From assembly GCA_027422505.1 (NCBI GenBank), contig JAPQWV010000354.1, positions 62,001 through 126,000 of the forward strand: a stretch of DNA of 64,000 nt, given 5' to 3'. Position 1 is the stretch's first letter. Every line of letters starts with the position of its first letter. A program made the translations under genes and the position numbers. Positions 11,486 to 22,125 of the stretch are shown one piece after another. Under the pieces are notes generated by a model. The model worked only from the letters and a program-made list of their open reading frames with translations. It did not search any database and was not told the DNA's origin. The stretch is from Craterostigma plantagineum. Its lineage: Eukaryota > Streptophyta > Magnoliopsida > Lamiales > Linderniaceae.

Positions 11486-12781
11486 CTTATTTTGGGTTGG
11501 GGATGGGACTGTTTGGAGACCCTTGGTTGTTTATGTTGGTTTTTCTTTTGTGCATGGACGGTATTGCCAAGTGTGTGCTGTGTTGTGGTGTTCTATGACT
11601 GTCCGTAATTTATGCAGTACCATATGTTATTGTAGGTCCGTATCTTATCCTTTACGTACAGAGTACCATTATGTTGATATATGGCGTACCATAAACAGAA
11701 GATATAGAGTACCTTGTCTTTTATATTACCGTACCATATCGCTTACATATAGCGTACCCTAAGTGCAGGTTAACCGTACCAATACGTAAATATATACCGT
11801 ACCTTATATATCGCACATGAAGTACCTTATCTATTGTACAGTAAGGTACTTTGTGATTTACAGAAGGTACCTTAACATTACCAATATAGTACCATAACGT
11901 GCAGGTTTATCGTATCTATAATTGCACATATACAGTACCAAATTATGAAAGTATATCGTACCATTTGTTATACGATAAAAAAAATACATTCATAATCGAA
12001 TCGCGGTGTCGTGCGTGAATTTGACAATACCTAACAATATCGGAATGAAAAAAAATGTGAAAGCCTAATGCACCGAATTCGCAGATGTAGCACTCACCAC
12101 ATTATTCAAATTATGTTGTAGATGTTCTTGGTTGTATCCTTATACTATAATGAATCATGGTATTCTAAGATTTACTTCAAGCGTGCGGGGCGTAATGCAC
12201 CGAATTTGATCTGAAACGTATTTAATACTATATATTATTGGTCTACGGTGGTCCGAGATGAAAACGTAATTCGATCGACCCCGAAAAATACTAACCCTAG
12301 TATGACGTATCATATATATAAGGGACACCGTACCTTAAATATCTTTGTAGGGGTACCTATCGTTTTGTTTAAAGCGTACCAACGCAGCCACGGTTGCAGT
12401 ACCCAAAATTACATATGACATTAAACATTTTATTAAACCCAACTGACATGTCAGATGAGCTGTCTTTTATTATTTAAAACCTCGGATGTCAGAATCTGTC
12501 CAAACATGACATAGAAAATGTCAGAAATCTGTCCACTCATGACTGAAAAACGTCAGAAAAGTGTGCAATCATTACTGAAAAAGTCAGAAATTGTCTAATC
12601 CTCTATCCACATCAAGACATGCTGAAATGCTTCGTTTATGACGGAATATAGCCAAGTCTTAAATTCAAAGTTTTACTTTGATTTATACGGTACCTACTTC
12701 TGAAAGGATACAGTACCATATGTCGTACACTTAGAGTACCTATATTACCTATATTACAGTACCAAGGCAGCGTATATTAAC

Positions 12782-13197
12782 GTACCAAATGTACATTAGC
12801 AAACTGGCATAGGTTACGGTACCAAACATGCAGGTCGTAGGATACCAAACTGGCATATATGACCGTACCAAACATGCACATCTTACCGTACCAAACTTGC
12901 ATATCTTATGGTACCAAACTGGCATGTATTACAGTAACAAAATTACATATAGTACTGTACCAAATGTGCATATATTACTGTACCAAACTGGCATATATTA
13001 CGGTGCTAAATTTGCATAACTTAGGGTACCAAACTAGCAGTCAGTACAATACCAAATTTACATATATTACGTTACCAAAACTGCATCTGTTACTGTACCA
13101 AACTGGCATTCATTACAGTACCAAACTTACATATAATACGGTACCAAATGTGCATATCTTACTGTACCAAACTGGCAGTCATTACAGTACCAAATTT
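12782..13197 (+). repeat. 24-bp tandem repeat array (GTACCAAACTGGCATATATTAC)
   Basis: About 17 imperfect units of about 24 bp, each containing (G)TACCAAA followed by CTGGCAT, TTTGCAT or TTACAT and then ATATTAC-like sequence. The array makes long apparent reading frames because the period is a multiple of three. It lies inside the MULE and continues the GGTACC-rich composition seen from 11640 onward. Confidence 0.8.
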
Positions 13198-13208
13198 AGA
13201 CAAAAATA

Positions 13209-13640
13209 ATGAGCCATATCCTATTGACACATTTGAACAAAACAATGACCTACTGGCATCATTTAGATAAAAAGAATGAGCCAATACCATACAAAAGATC
13301 ACCGAAAAAGGTTATGGGACCAAAAGCAAAAAGAAAATACATGGAAAATACGGACGCTACGTCGTTACGGCTTCTTGTACAAGTACGGCTTCTGTACATG
13401 GAAAATCCGCATTTTCTTTCAATGTCGAGTACAAACTTTGGAACGGAACTTGATACTTTATTGAGCATGCTGGGAATCGATATCCGACCACCTTCTTTGG
13501 AGGGATACGTATATATCGATAAGCGTCGTTGCTTCAATAGTAAGGAAGACCCCCTTTTATACTCACACATTGCAAATAACGTCCTGCCATCAAACGAATT
13601 TGCAGACGCCATATTTTCAGATAATATGGCAACCTGTTAA
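13209..13640 (+). CDS. Hypothetical ORF in the MULE
   Basis: A 143-residue open frame just downstream of the 24-bp array. Its central part (about residues 55-140) has ordinary mixed composition and looks like degenerate coding sequence rather than repeat. No family is recognised. A 117-residue frame on the opposite strand overlaps it, and neither can be preferred on sequence alone. It is probably a captured gene fragment. Confidence 0.25.
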   Translation: MSHILLTHLNKTMTYWHHLDKKNEPIPYKRSPKKVMGPKAKRKYMENTDATSLRLLVQVRLLYMENPHFLSMSSTNFGTELDTLLSMLGIDIRPPSLEGYVYIDKRRCFNSKEDPLLYSHIANNVLPSNEFADAIFSDNMATC

Positions 13641-14341
13641 AAAGGTACGGCATATAGTTTAGATTGGTACTCCATAACTGGACATTTTGGTAACGTATAG
13701 ACATGTTACTTGGTACGTAATATAAATACACAAAGATACTACATAACATAAATGTCCAATCGGACTGTGTTGCATAATGTATTTAGGTACGGTAACACAA
13801 CATACAATGGTACGTAATATTCATAGGAAATGGTACGTCGTAACAGTTACATAAAAGAAAACCAAAATCTCGACGGATTAGCCTCAATAACTATCATATT
13901 CTAACATTACACTCTTATATGGAGCTCTTGGATAGCATTGAGCTCCCGGATTTGGGATAAACCTTGAACAAACGCCCAAAATCGATTAACCTAACCCAAA
14001 CCAAAAGAAAAACTTACCTGACAAAATCAACCCCCAAAATCGAGAACCCAACGTTCAATAGGGTCTTCGATCCTTGTCCGGCACCGGCACGAGCATATGG
14101 AGTTGGTCGGCAAGAAGAAATCATCGACGGGGAGCTGAAGATCGGATTTTGCAGAGAAAAAAAAAGCTGAAATGAAATTCTAAATCATTTAATAAGGGTA
14201 TTTTCGTAATCTTAGGTGATTAGGTACCTAAGTGTAAAAATTTTATTCAACTGGGTACCTAGCTAAATAGTTCTGACAAGGTACCTAAATGTCTGATTTT
14301 TTTCTTATTGGGTATTTATGTGTAGATTTCCGTAAAAAGTA

Positions 14342-14577
14342 TTTAATGTTTTTTTACAATAATATTATACTGCACCACAAAGGTGCGAATTACTTGGACC
14401 TCAAGACTGTACAATACAATACGAGATTCTGTTGTGTGGGGACACACTCCCTCTGTACGCCGCGCATACTCTCAATTAGGGTTCCTTACACACACACACA
14501 CAAATCACCGGCACATCAGCTTCTCTCGGTCAAAATCACATCTCCTTTTGCCTTCCCGTAGGTTAATTTAACTAAGA
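14342..14577 (+). promoter_or_regulatory. Promoter/5' leader region of the cysteine--tRNA ligase gene
   Basis: Only about 236 bp separate the MULE target duplication from the ATG at 14578. A CA microsatellite (ACACACACACACA, near 14490) and pyrimidine-rich leader sequence are present, with no clear TATA box. The upstream promoter of the gene must therefore either fit in this interval or extend into the MULE. Confidence 0.45.
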
Positions 14578-17500
14578 ATGGCGAAGGGGAGGCCTGAATT
14601 TCAACTGTACAATACGATGACGAAGCAGAAAGAGGTTTTCAAGCCAATCGTTGAGGGGAAGGTTGGACTGTATGTGTGTGGCGTTACTTCTTACGATTTC
14701 AGCCACATAGGGCATGCGCGTGCTTACGTCGCATTCGACGTCCTATACAGGTTTCGTCGGTTTTATGTTTTTTCGATTAAGATTTGTTGGTGTCCCCAAT
14801 TCTTGGTATTTTTTATGATTTTTTATGCTCATCGTCCATTATATACTTTTCTATTTTCGGCAGTGGGTTTTTTTTGTTGGACTTTGTGTTTCTGGTCATT
14901 TGTGTTTTGGCTACTTTGGCAGTCAGAGGTTTTGGAAGGGTTTTGTATATTCTCGGGCAATTGCGCTGCTTTCTAACATGTGAAATTGGATTAGTTTGGA
15001 TAATATTTGGGTTTTGACGTTGTTAGTGGGAAATAGGTGATAAAAACTCAATTTTGAAGTTGGTGATCTGAACCTATCATTCAAACAATATAGTGGAAAT
15101 GAGTTCCTCTATCATTCGGGCAATAGAAAATTTAGATATAGGTTTGATACATGCTTTGCATTATTGCATGGCGGGGTTGTTTTGGCTTCATGACACCCAT
15201 TTTGAAAACTTGCGACCATGAATTCTTATCTCGGGTGGTGTTTTCTTTTCTTAACTTGCAAATCGATGAACTGTTAAGGGACAGAGCATGCCTGGCATCA
15301 CTAACTTAGATTTCATGTATCTTGTTATTCGTTGATGAATGCGGTTCCATTGTCTTTATTGCATGCTTTATTATCTTTACACTAACAATGCCTCATGTAT
15401 TTGGTCCGAACTTCAGAAATTTTATTTTTTAAATCCCTCAGATACCTTCGATTCTTGGGATATGAGGTTGTTTATGTCCGCAACTTCACTGACGTGGATG
15501 ATAAGGTATGTTTTCTTACCCCATCTACTTAGTACTTCATTTGCCTATGTATTGAAAGCCATTTGTGCTGTTTATATTAAATTTCCATGATAAACACAAT
15601 TAGGGGACTCGCATTACTATTTTAACAATGATCTGGATGTCAATCGATTGATAAGTATAGGCGGTGTGTTCTGTTGATGTGGTGGTGATCGCTAAATTTC
15701 ATCATTTCCTCAAATGTCTGCTTGATTATCCTTAATTGGGCTGTTTTCAATGTTCTTGATGTTTGTCTAAATGAAAGACTTCGCTGATGATACTGATTGT
15801 ATATGGCTTTTCAGATCATTCGAAGAGCAAACGAGATCGGGGAGGATCCTAAAGAGTTGAGTGGTAGGTTTTGCGAAGAATTCCTCAATGATATGGCCGA
15901 TCTCCAGTGCCTTCTTCCCACTCACCAGCCACGTGTTACCGATCATATGGAGCAGATCAAAGACATGATAGCACAGGTTTTTTTCCCCTCTAGAACCCTT
16001 CTGCTCACAACCTTAGAATCTTCTTATGTAATGCAAGTAGAATTAATATAGGTGAACAAAGGTGCTTTAGCTAAATTCCTCAATTTTTTTTGGGTAGATT
16101 ATCAGCAACAACTGTGCTTATGCCGTTGATGGCGACGTTTATTTCTCCGTCGATTCTTCCCCAAATTACGGAATTCTGTCGGGGAGGAAATTAGAGGATA
16201 ACAGAGCTGGAGAAAGGGTCGCCGTCGATGAGCGAAAGCGCAACCCTGCGGATTTTGCCCTGTGGAAGGTAAATCACAAAAAATTACTGCCGATTAATAT
16301 ACTTCCATTTGTTATTATTTTTAATATTTTCTTTTCCCATCGTTACAAGGCTGCTAAGCCAGGGGAGCCTGTCTGGGATAGCCCGTGGGGCCCAGGTAGG
16401 CCAGGCTGGCATATCGAATGCAGCGCCATGAGCGCTCACTACCTTTCTCACGTATTCGATATTCACGGCGGAGGAATGGACTTAATTTTTCCACACCACG
16501 AAAATGAAATCGCGCAGAGCTGTGCTGCTTGCTCGGAGAGCAAAGTCATTTATTGGCTGCACAACGGTTTTGTTACGGCGAACGACGAGAAAATGTCAAA
16601 GTCGCTTGGAAATTTCTTCACCATCCGCGAGGTAAAATTTGAAACATTTTTTTAGGTAAATTCTCTGCTCGCTTAATTTATTTCTCTACCTTTTCAGGTT
16701 ACGAAATTATACCATCCGCTCGCTTTGAGGCATTTCCTATTGGGGACCCACTATCGATCGCCCGTAAATTATTCGATTGCGCAGATTGAGATATCGTCTG
16801 AAGCTGTTTACTATATTTATCAGGTGAAATATCATACAGAGATGGAAAATGAATTTCGTATTTTTGACGCATTCCCTTTATTGCATTTTTTTGCGTTCAC
16901 TGACAGACTTTGCAAGACTGTGAAGAAGCCGTGTCGCCGGTCGATTTAGATAGCGAAGCGAAAGGAAAAGCAATTTGCGTCGGCGACGATGCACAGAAAT
17001 GCATCAAGAATCTGCGTAGTGAGTTGGAGAGTAAACTAGCCGACGATTTGCACACGCCGTCCATATTAAACGCCGCCCTTCAAGAAGCTTTGAGGTTTAT
17101 GAACACCTCCGTGAATGCACTCAAGGTATATGATAAAATAATGGGAGTCAGATGAATTTTTTTTCCCTTCATTTTCCCGTCGTTGACTCTTTTTTTTCTT
17201 TTATGTCTTTGCAGAAAAAAATGCAGGCGCAAAAGAAGTTATCTACTGTCAAAGCGCTCGTAGATCTACACAAAGAAGTCAGAGAAGTCTTGGAAGTTCT
17301 GGGATTGCTCTGCAGTTTGACGTATGCTGAGGCGAGTTTTTTTTCTTCTGCTGTATGAGCTGTGTGTTTCTCTCGGAAAATACGTCGCTTTTTTTATTCG
17401 AATATTTCGCCAGGTTTTGCAACAACTGAAGGATAAAGCTCTGAAGAGGGCGGATCTTACCGAAGGAGATGTTCGTCGAGCTATTGAAGAGAGGACGTTG

Positions 17501-17653
17501 GCTAGAAAAAACAAGGAATTTGCGACGAGCGATAAAATACGCAGCAATATGTCCGCCAAAGGCATTGCGCTAATGGATGTGGGGAAGGAAGAGACCGTGT
17601 GGAGGCCTTGCGTGCCGACTTCGCCTCAAAACGACGACGAAAGCGCTACGTAA
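14578..17653 (+). CDS. Cysteine--tRNA ligase (cytosolic CysRS), nine exons
   Basis: Class I aminoacyl-tRNA synthetase that charges tRNA-Cys with cysteine using ATP. Exons: 14578-14750, 15442-15505, 15815-15976, 16098-16268, 16350-16631, 16698-16823, 16907-17125, 17215-17331, 17414-17653. They join in frame to 517 residues plus TAA. The HIGH motif (FSHIGHARA) is at residues 43-46 and the KMSKS loop at 271-275. Expected zinc ligands are Cys34, Cys214, His239 and Glu243 (the last two in FPHHENE). The C-terminal helical anticodon-binding region follows, ending with [10 protein letters not shown]. There is no N-terminal organelle extension, so a cytosolic enzyme is inferred. All introns are GT-AG except intron 8, which begins GCGAGT (GC-AG). 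The length fits the plant family. A Mutator-like element ends 245 bp upstream. Confidence 0.96.
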
Positions 17654-17999
17654 TGAGGTTCGCCGACGAGAAAATATGTGTTAATGAAGTTATTGTTTAA
17701 AGATAATACGGATTTTTAATACATGAACTTTGTCTTCTTTGTCTTTTGCTTGCACTATTCGGGATTTTACTGCTACTTCTGCCGTTCTTATATTATCGTT
17801 GTAAGGAGAGCAATCGTTGGCTGAGTGAGTATATAACTAATTCACTTAAAGAAAGGCTGCCACAATCTTTGTTCGTTTGCATTTTTTTTTCACACAGAGC
17901 AGGTTATGTTCTTACATTGTCCAGGTGATGAGGTTTATAGGCAATTATCTCCATTTTGTATGCCTTTCTATCAATTTTTTTTTTTTTTTTTTTTTATCT
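17654..17999. other. 3' flank of CysRS gene
   Basis: AT-rich sequence after the CysRS stop, presumably its 3' UTR, ending in a long T run (about 17975-17995). No further coding sequence is supported. Confidence 0.5.
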
Positions 18000-18406
18000 C
18001 ACTACAAAAAACATCGCATTTAGCGATTACAAATACCGACTACATATACCATACTTGCTATGGTGAAAATATACAGGACTGGCGACGAAAGATAAAAAAA
18101 CCCGACTATCACCTAGTAGTCGCAAATAGCGACTACGAGTGTGAGCGCCGTGGACTTCTATAACAGTTGCTAAATTATAATACGACCAGTTTACCGACTA
18201 CAATATGTGGTCTCTCTAGTTTCAACAACGGTGGTGGACGCTAGAAGAATCTTAATTATAATCGCCATTTTCTTTGACTATTCAGCGGTTCTAAATCTTA
18301 CGGTCGACTGTTGGTGTACAAAATCTCATATCGTGTAGATACAAAAATTATGTATTGTATATAAGCATGTGAATTTCTCCATTTATTGCCAAATCATTTT
18401 GTAGTG
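18000..18406. mobile_element. CACTA-type MITE
   Basis: The 407-bp segment starts CACTACAAAAAAC and ends TTTTGTAGTG, the CACTA terminal signature in inverted orientation. Motifs such as TAGCGACTAC recur inside both halves. The flanking trinucleotides (TCT and AAA) do not match, so a 3-bp target duplication is not preserved or one end has decayed. It sits between the convergent CysRS and lipid-transfer genes. Confidence 0.72.
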
Positions 18407-18826
18407 AAACCATTACATAACTTGCTCACGGGTTTAGAATTTAGGGTTTTAAGGTTTTGTCTGTTTTGTGATCTGTCTCAAGCCACAACAGACGTCAACG
18501 TTGACGGCTGACGCCTTTCTTTTTGGCGAGGCGTTTTTTTGTACATAATCGCCGCACATTCTCTTATCACATATGCAACAAGACAAAGAAATGCAAAAAA
18601 AAAAAAAAATGGGCGGGTTTGATAAACGCATAACAACAAAATCCATGGCGCACGGCGCAGTCTAAATCAAAACACCCGTAATAACACTCTCTTACCACAC
18701 GACGACATAAACAAAAGGCGAGCATATAATAACTTACGGAAAGCCGTAAAATTTTCAAACGAGACACGACGACGATAATTTATCGGTAAATAATAATAAT
18801 AGAGAAGTTGATATATATATATATAG
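18407..18826. other. 3' flank of the lipid-transfer protein gene
   Basis: Non-coding AT-rich sequence with an A run (18595-18609). It should include the 3' UTR of the minus-strand gene. Nothing else is recognised. Confidence 0.45.
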
Positions 18827-19117
18827 TTAGCACTTAGGGAACGGCGAGCGACAAGCGTAGGCAACCATTCTAGCGCCGCGGGACTTTATGAGCTTTTGAA
18901 GGTTAGGGTTTTTCATGTATTGGCAAAGACAGGGCCTTTGTTCCTTAATCTTTGCGCAGCAAACGGCGCTCGGCTTGGATGACGATGTAATGGCCGATGC
19001 GCAAGGGCTTAGCTGCAATGGATTGCATGTCACTGCTTCTGTCTCTTCAACTACGCTGATCAATAGGATGAACAAAGTCAAGATCATCATTATTCCTAGT
19101 TTATTATTAGGGCTCAT
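18827..19117 (-). CDS. Non-specific lipid-transfer protein, type 2 (nsLTP2)
   Basis: A secreted small protein that binds lipids in a hydrophobic cavity, active in the cell wall or apoplast. The 96-residue product has a signal peptide (residues 1-28, hydrophobic core MMILTLFILLISVV, likely cleavage ETEA/VTC) and a 68-residue mature part. The eight cysteines follow C-x7-C-x13-CC-x8-C-x-C-x23-C-x6-C, the exact nsLTP2 spacing including the CLC triplet. The ATG at 19117 is chosen because an upstream in-frame ATG (19231) lies in the TATA box and would put 38 polar residues before the signal peptide. No intron is needed. It is convergent with the CysRS gene. Confidence 0.95.
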   Translation of the reverse strand: MSPNNKLGIMMILTLFILLISVVEETEAVTCNPLQLSPCASAITSSSKPSAVCCAKIKEQRPCLCQYMKNPNLQKLIKSRGARMVAYACRSPFPKC

Positions 19118-19230
19118 TTTTAAATTTTTTTTCTGTTGTTTATTTGAAGTGTTGTGAGGGAGTGGGAGAAAGAAGGGTTGTGCTTTTGAGTGTGGAGTGG
19201 AGTGAAGAGAAATGGTTGGTTTGCATCTCA

Positions 19231-19240
19231 ATTTATAGAG
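19231..19240 (-). promoter_or_regulatory. TATA box of the nsLTP2 gene
   Basis: On the minus strand the sequence reads CTCTATAAAT, about 115 bp upstream of the start codon at 19117. That predicts a leader of roughly 80-90 nt. The position supports the shorter start for the lipid-transfer protein. Confidence 0.7.
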
Positions 19241-19244
19241 GGAA

Positions 19245-20255
19245 CTTCTTTGCTTAATTGTTAGGTTGAATTATTATTAGTGCTCTTGTTATATCGGTGT
19301 AGTAGTGTTTTTATTGTTCGTAAGTTACAAAAAATATCCCAAAGTTGATTCTTTCAATTTTATATTTGATATTTACTTAAAATTGTTATACAAATATCTG
19401 TAATTTTTGTGAACGTTTTGTTTTTCAGCTTATATAATTTTGGATCCCGTCATTTAAGCAGCATATTTTTATCTAAAAGTGCAGATTGTAATTACTTTTT
19501 TCTTTACTGTAATATTACTTTTTTGTTAGTACTAATAACTCTACGTGTCGAAAACCAACGGTTCGAATTTAAAATAATTTGTGGAAAAAGCACAAACCAA
19601 ATTAGCTCCGCTCATTTTTTTCAAGGATCAAGCTCGACTTCGAGCCCAACTGAACAATTCAAGGTAAAGGTTGAAACTTGGAAGTTTTAAATTTAAATAA
19701 GAATAATAATAATAACAAAAATTAAAATTTCAATAACTACAAAACTCGAAGAGCAGACTCATAAGCTTGTAAGTCGTTTCAACTCGTCTTTCACTCTTAC
19801 AGCTAAGAAAAATGATATCATGATCAAAGATTTCAAATTTCATCACTATGAAGAAAAAAATCAATAAAATGGATATTCAAATCATGGGCGGAAAAAGTGA
19901 TAGACGACATTTTGTAAAGCTTTTTTGTGGTCACGCTTATAAATCATGAGCTCTCGCCACGACGCACTTGTTCACAGTCAATGGCCTCAATGATTCCATA
20001 AGAATGCGTGTGAGAATTAATAATTGGAACTCATTAGTCATTACAATTTTCGAGCAATCGTATTAGCTAGATTTATATCTCGGAGACTATAAATTGGCAT
20101 TCCTATTTATTGCCAAAGGGCCCCAAACGAGGAATATTTAATCTTCTTTTCGGTGATTGGGATGTGATGTTTATGGCATGCGTTTGGGATCAATGATTAT
20201 AAATAAAAAGCACGCACTTTATCCTCGTCAAACTTTGTTTATAATAATCTCATAT
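19245..20255. other. Upstream intergenic region of nsLTP2
   Basis: No gene or repeat end is recognised in this AT-rich kilobase. It should hold the distal promoter of the minus-strand lipid-transfer gene. Confidence 0.5.
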
Positions 20256-20825
20256 GGCTTAATTATTTTTTTTTGGTTACGTAACTTTAGGGAGCGTTGC
20301 ATTATAGGACCACTAATTTAGAGTATGACATTATAGGGACGTCAAGCTTTAAAATCATGCAAATAGACATTATACCTGATTTTTGCCCAAAATACATCAC
20401 GTGCCACTCACGTGACCGATTTTGTACCAGATTTTTTCCCAAAATACATCATGTGCCACGCACATGATCGATTTTTACCGAAAGGTCCGACGCCCGTTTT
20501 ACAGAGATTTTTAGTTTTTTTTTAAATTAGTTTCCGACATTGCGCCAAGTCGTTATTTTAATGACGCGGCATTTCTGTACATCGGGCATGGCATCGGTCC
20601 GCCAAAAGTTAGCAAAAACGAGCATGTCATCGGTCCGACACCACATTAGTTTTTCGGTATAAAAATCGATCACTTGCATGTCACGTGATGTATTTTGGGG
20701 AATATCAGATATAATGTCTATAAATCGCACGATTTTAAAACTTACTCCCCCTATAATACCACACCCTAAATTAGTTGTCCCAATGCCACACACCCTAAAT
20801 TACGGGACAAAAAAATAATTAAGCC
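20256..20825. mobile_element. Foldback MITE with GGCTTAATTA termini
   Basis: Inverted ends GGCTTAATTATTTTTTT (20256) and AAAAAAATAATTAAGCC (20825) enclose 570 bp. The two halves are partly complementary: CCCTATAAT-type and CACGTGA-containing stretches recur in inverse order. The flanks ATCTCATAT and ATCTCAGAA agree at 7 of 9 positions, suggesting an eroded 9-bp, Mutator-like target duplication. It has no coding capacity. A fragment with the same terminus occurs near 53743. Confidence 0.65.
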
Positions 20826-20964
20826 ATCTCAGAATAGCACACACCAGTACACTCGCGTTCATTCATATTCATGCAAGTCATATATATTTATAACGAATTT
20901 TATTATAATATATGTAATAGGATACTTCTACCACAGTCTTTACAAAAGTGAAGTATACATATAA

Positions 20965-21930
20965 AGGGTCTTTACACATAAGTACCTATTTGGATAAAAA
21001 GGGAGAATCACTATTGGTCCCCGATGTTTTTCCTATGGGCATTTTGGTCCCCGATGTTTCGACTTGCCACATTTAGTCCCTCTAGTTGTCCAATTTAACC
21101 AATTTTGGTCCCCCGGTTGGATTAAACGTAAATTGGATTGAAATTTCATCATCAGAGTCGCACGTATAGTACTATAATATTTCAGAACACCGTCTATACG
21201 TCCGTTCATCTTAAAATACCCAAAAATGTCTCCTCCATCACTCAATTTAGATTTTATGGTCTCGGTTTATAGGACTTGATTATGTGATGAATGAGATAAA
21301 TTGGGATTTTAAAATGATTGGACGCATAAATGGTGTTTTGGAAGATTATAGTACATTACGTGCGATTTCCATGATGAAATTTCGTCCCAATTTACGTTTA
21401 ATCCAACCGGGGGACCAAAATTGGTTAAATTGGACAACTAGAGGGACTAAATGTGGCAAGTCGAAACATCGCGGATAAAAAACGCCCATATGGAAAACAT
21501 CGGGGACTAAAAGTGGTTTTCTCCCGGATAAAATCTTGTAATTTAGTACCCTGTCAGGATTTTTTTATATGTAGATACCTAACAGAATAAATTTTTTGCA
21601 CATAAGTACCCGATCCCCGCAGGTACACCATACAACACATTTGGTACCCTATATCAACACATTTGAGTACCCTATATAACAGAAAATGGTACGAAGTATG
21701 CTACATTTAGGTACGCCCTATGTAACACACAGGTATGACGTAGGTACGACGTATGCTACATTTAGGTACCCTATATCAACTGTTATGATACACAATATAC
21801 ACACAGGAAGGTACGCCATGATTAAAGAAACTGGTAAAAATTAAATCAGGTACCTATATGTAAAATTTTCTGACATGGGTACCTATGTGTAAAAATTTTA
21901 ATCAATTGGGTATTTATGTGTAGATGTACC
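20965..21930. mobile_element. Non-autonomous MULE related to the 4.5-kb element
   Basis: It is bounded by perfect 9-bp duplications TACATATAA (20956-20964 and 21931-21939). The ends AGGGTCTTTACACATAAGTACC and, from the right, GGTACATCTACACATAAATACC are inverted repeats. They share CTACACATAAATACCCAAT with the right TIR of the element at 9784-14332. The interior (21540-21920) is again GGTACC-rich. Without its nested insertion it is only about 430 bp, with no coding capacity. Confidence 0.83.
21001..21525. mobile_element. Foldback element nested in the small MULE
   Basis: The 525-bp element has very long inverted arms. The left arm carries GGGAGAATCACTATTGGTCC and TTTAGTCCCTCTAGTTG; the right arm carries their complements (CAACTAGAGGGACTAAA ... 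GGTTTTCTCCC). It is flanked by 9-bp duplications GGATAAAAA (20992-21000) and GGATAAAAT (21526-21534). The transcript would fold into a near-complete hairpin. The duplication length suggests a Mutator-type MITE. Confidence 0.82.
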
Positions 21931-22125
21931 TACATATAATTGGATATTCACATATCAAAGACGTACGAATATCCGATTAAGTGTGGAGGCGAGGCGTATC
22001 CAGCTTGAGCTATGCGCAGTTCTACAATAGGCAATCTCGTGTGACAATATTCCTCTGCCAAAACATCCATTACACTTTATATTTAGGTAAGAAAAAAAAA
22101 TTATAACATTAAAATATACACATTA

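Larger units (their letters stand above)
9784..14332. mobile_element. Mutator-like element (MULE) with long TIRs and 9-bp TSD
   Basis: A 4549-bp segment is bounded by perfect 9-bp direct repeats TAAAAAGTA (9775-9783 and 14333-14341). Its ends are long inverted repeats of roughly 110-130 bp. The left side carries CACTTAAATACCTAC, TACCTAGTTGAATTTTATT and GGTACCTAACTGACGG. The right side carries the reverse complements of the corresponding stretches (TACCCAGTTGAATAAAATT, ACACATAAATACCCAATAAG). Long TIRs and a 9-bp duplication define Mutator-like elements. The interior has no recognisable MULE transposase, only decayed gene fragments and GGTACC-rich repeats, so it is non-autonomous. Its right end lies 245 bp before the start codon of the cysteine--tRNA ligase gene. 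Confidence 0.88.

Noticed and set aside
12828..13209. Overlapping long frames with YQTGIYY-like repeats
   Set aside because: They are translations of the 24-bp tandem array, whose period is a multiple of three; no gene.
18827..19231. Longer 134-residue start for the lipid-transfer protein, or a thionin/defensin identity
   Set aside because: The upstream ATG sits in the TATA box, and the eight-cysteine spacing is exactly that of nsLTP2, not of thionins or defensins.
21001..21525. Long hairpin as a microRNA precursor
   Set aside because: 9-bp target duplications and terminal structure mark it as a foldback transposon; small RNAs may still arise but no miRNA gene is called.
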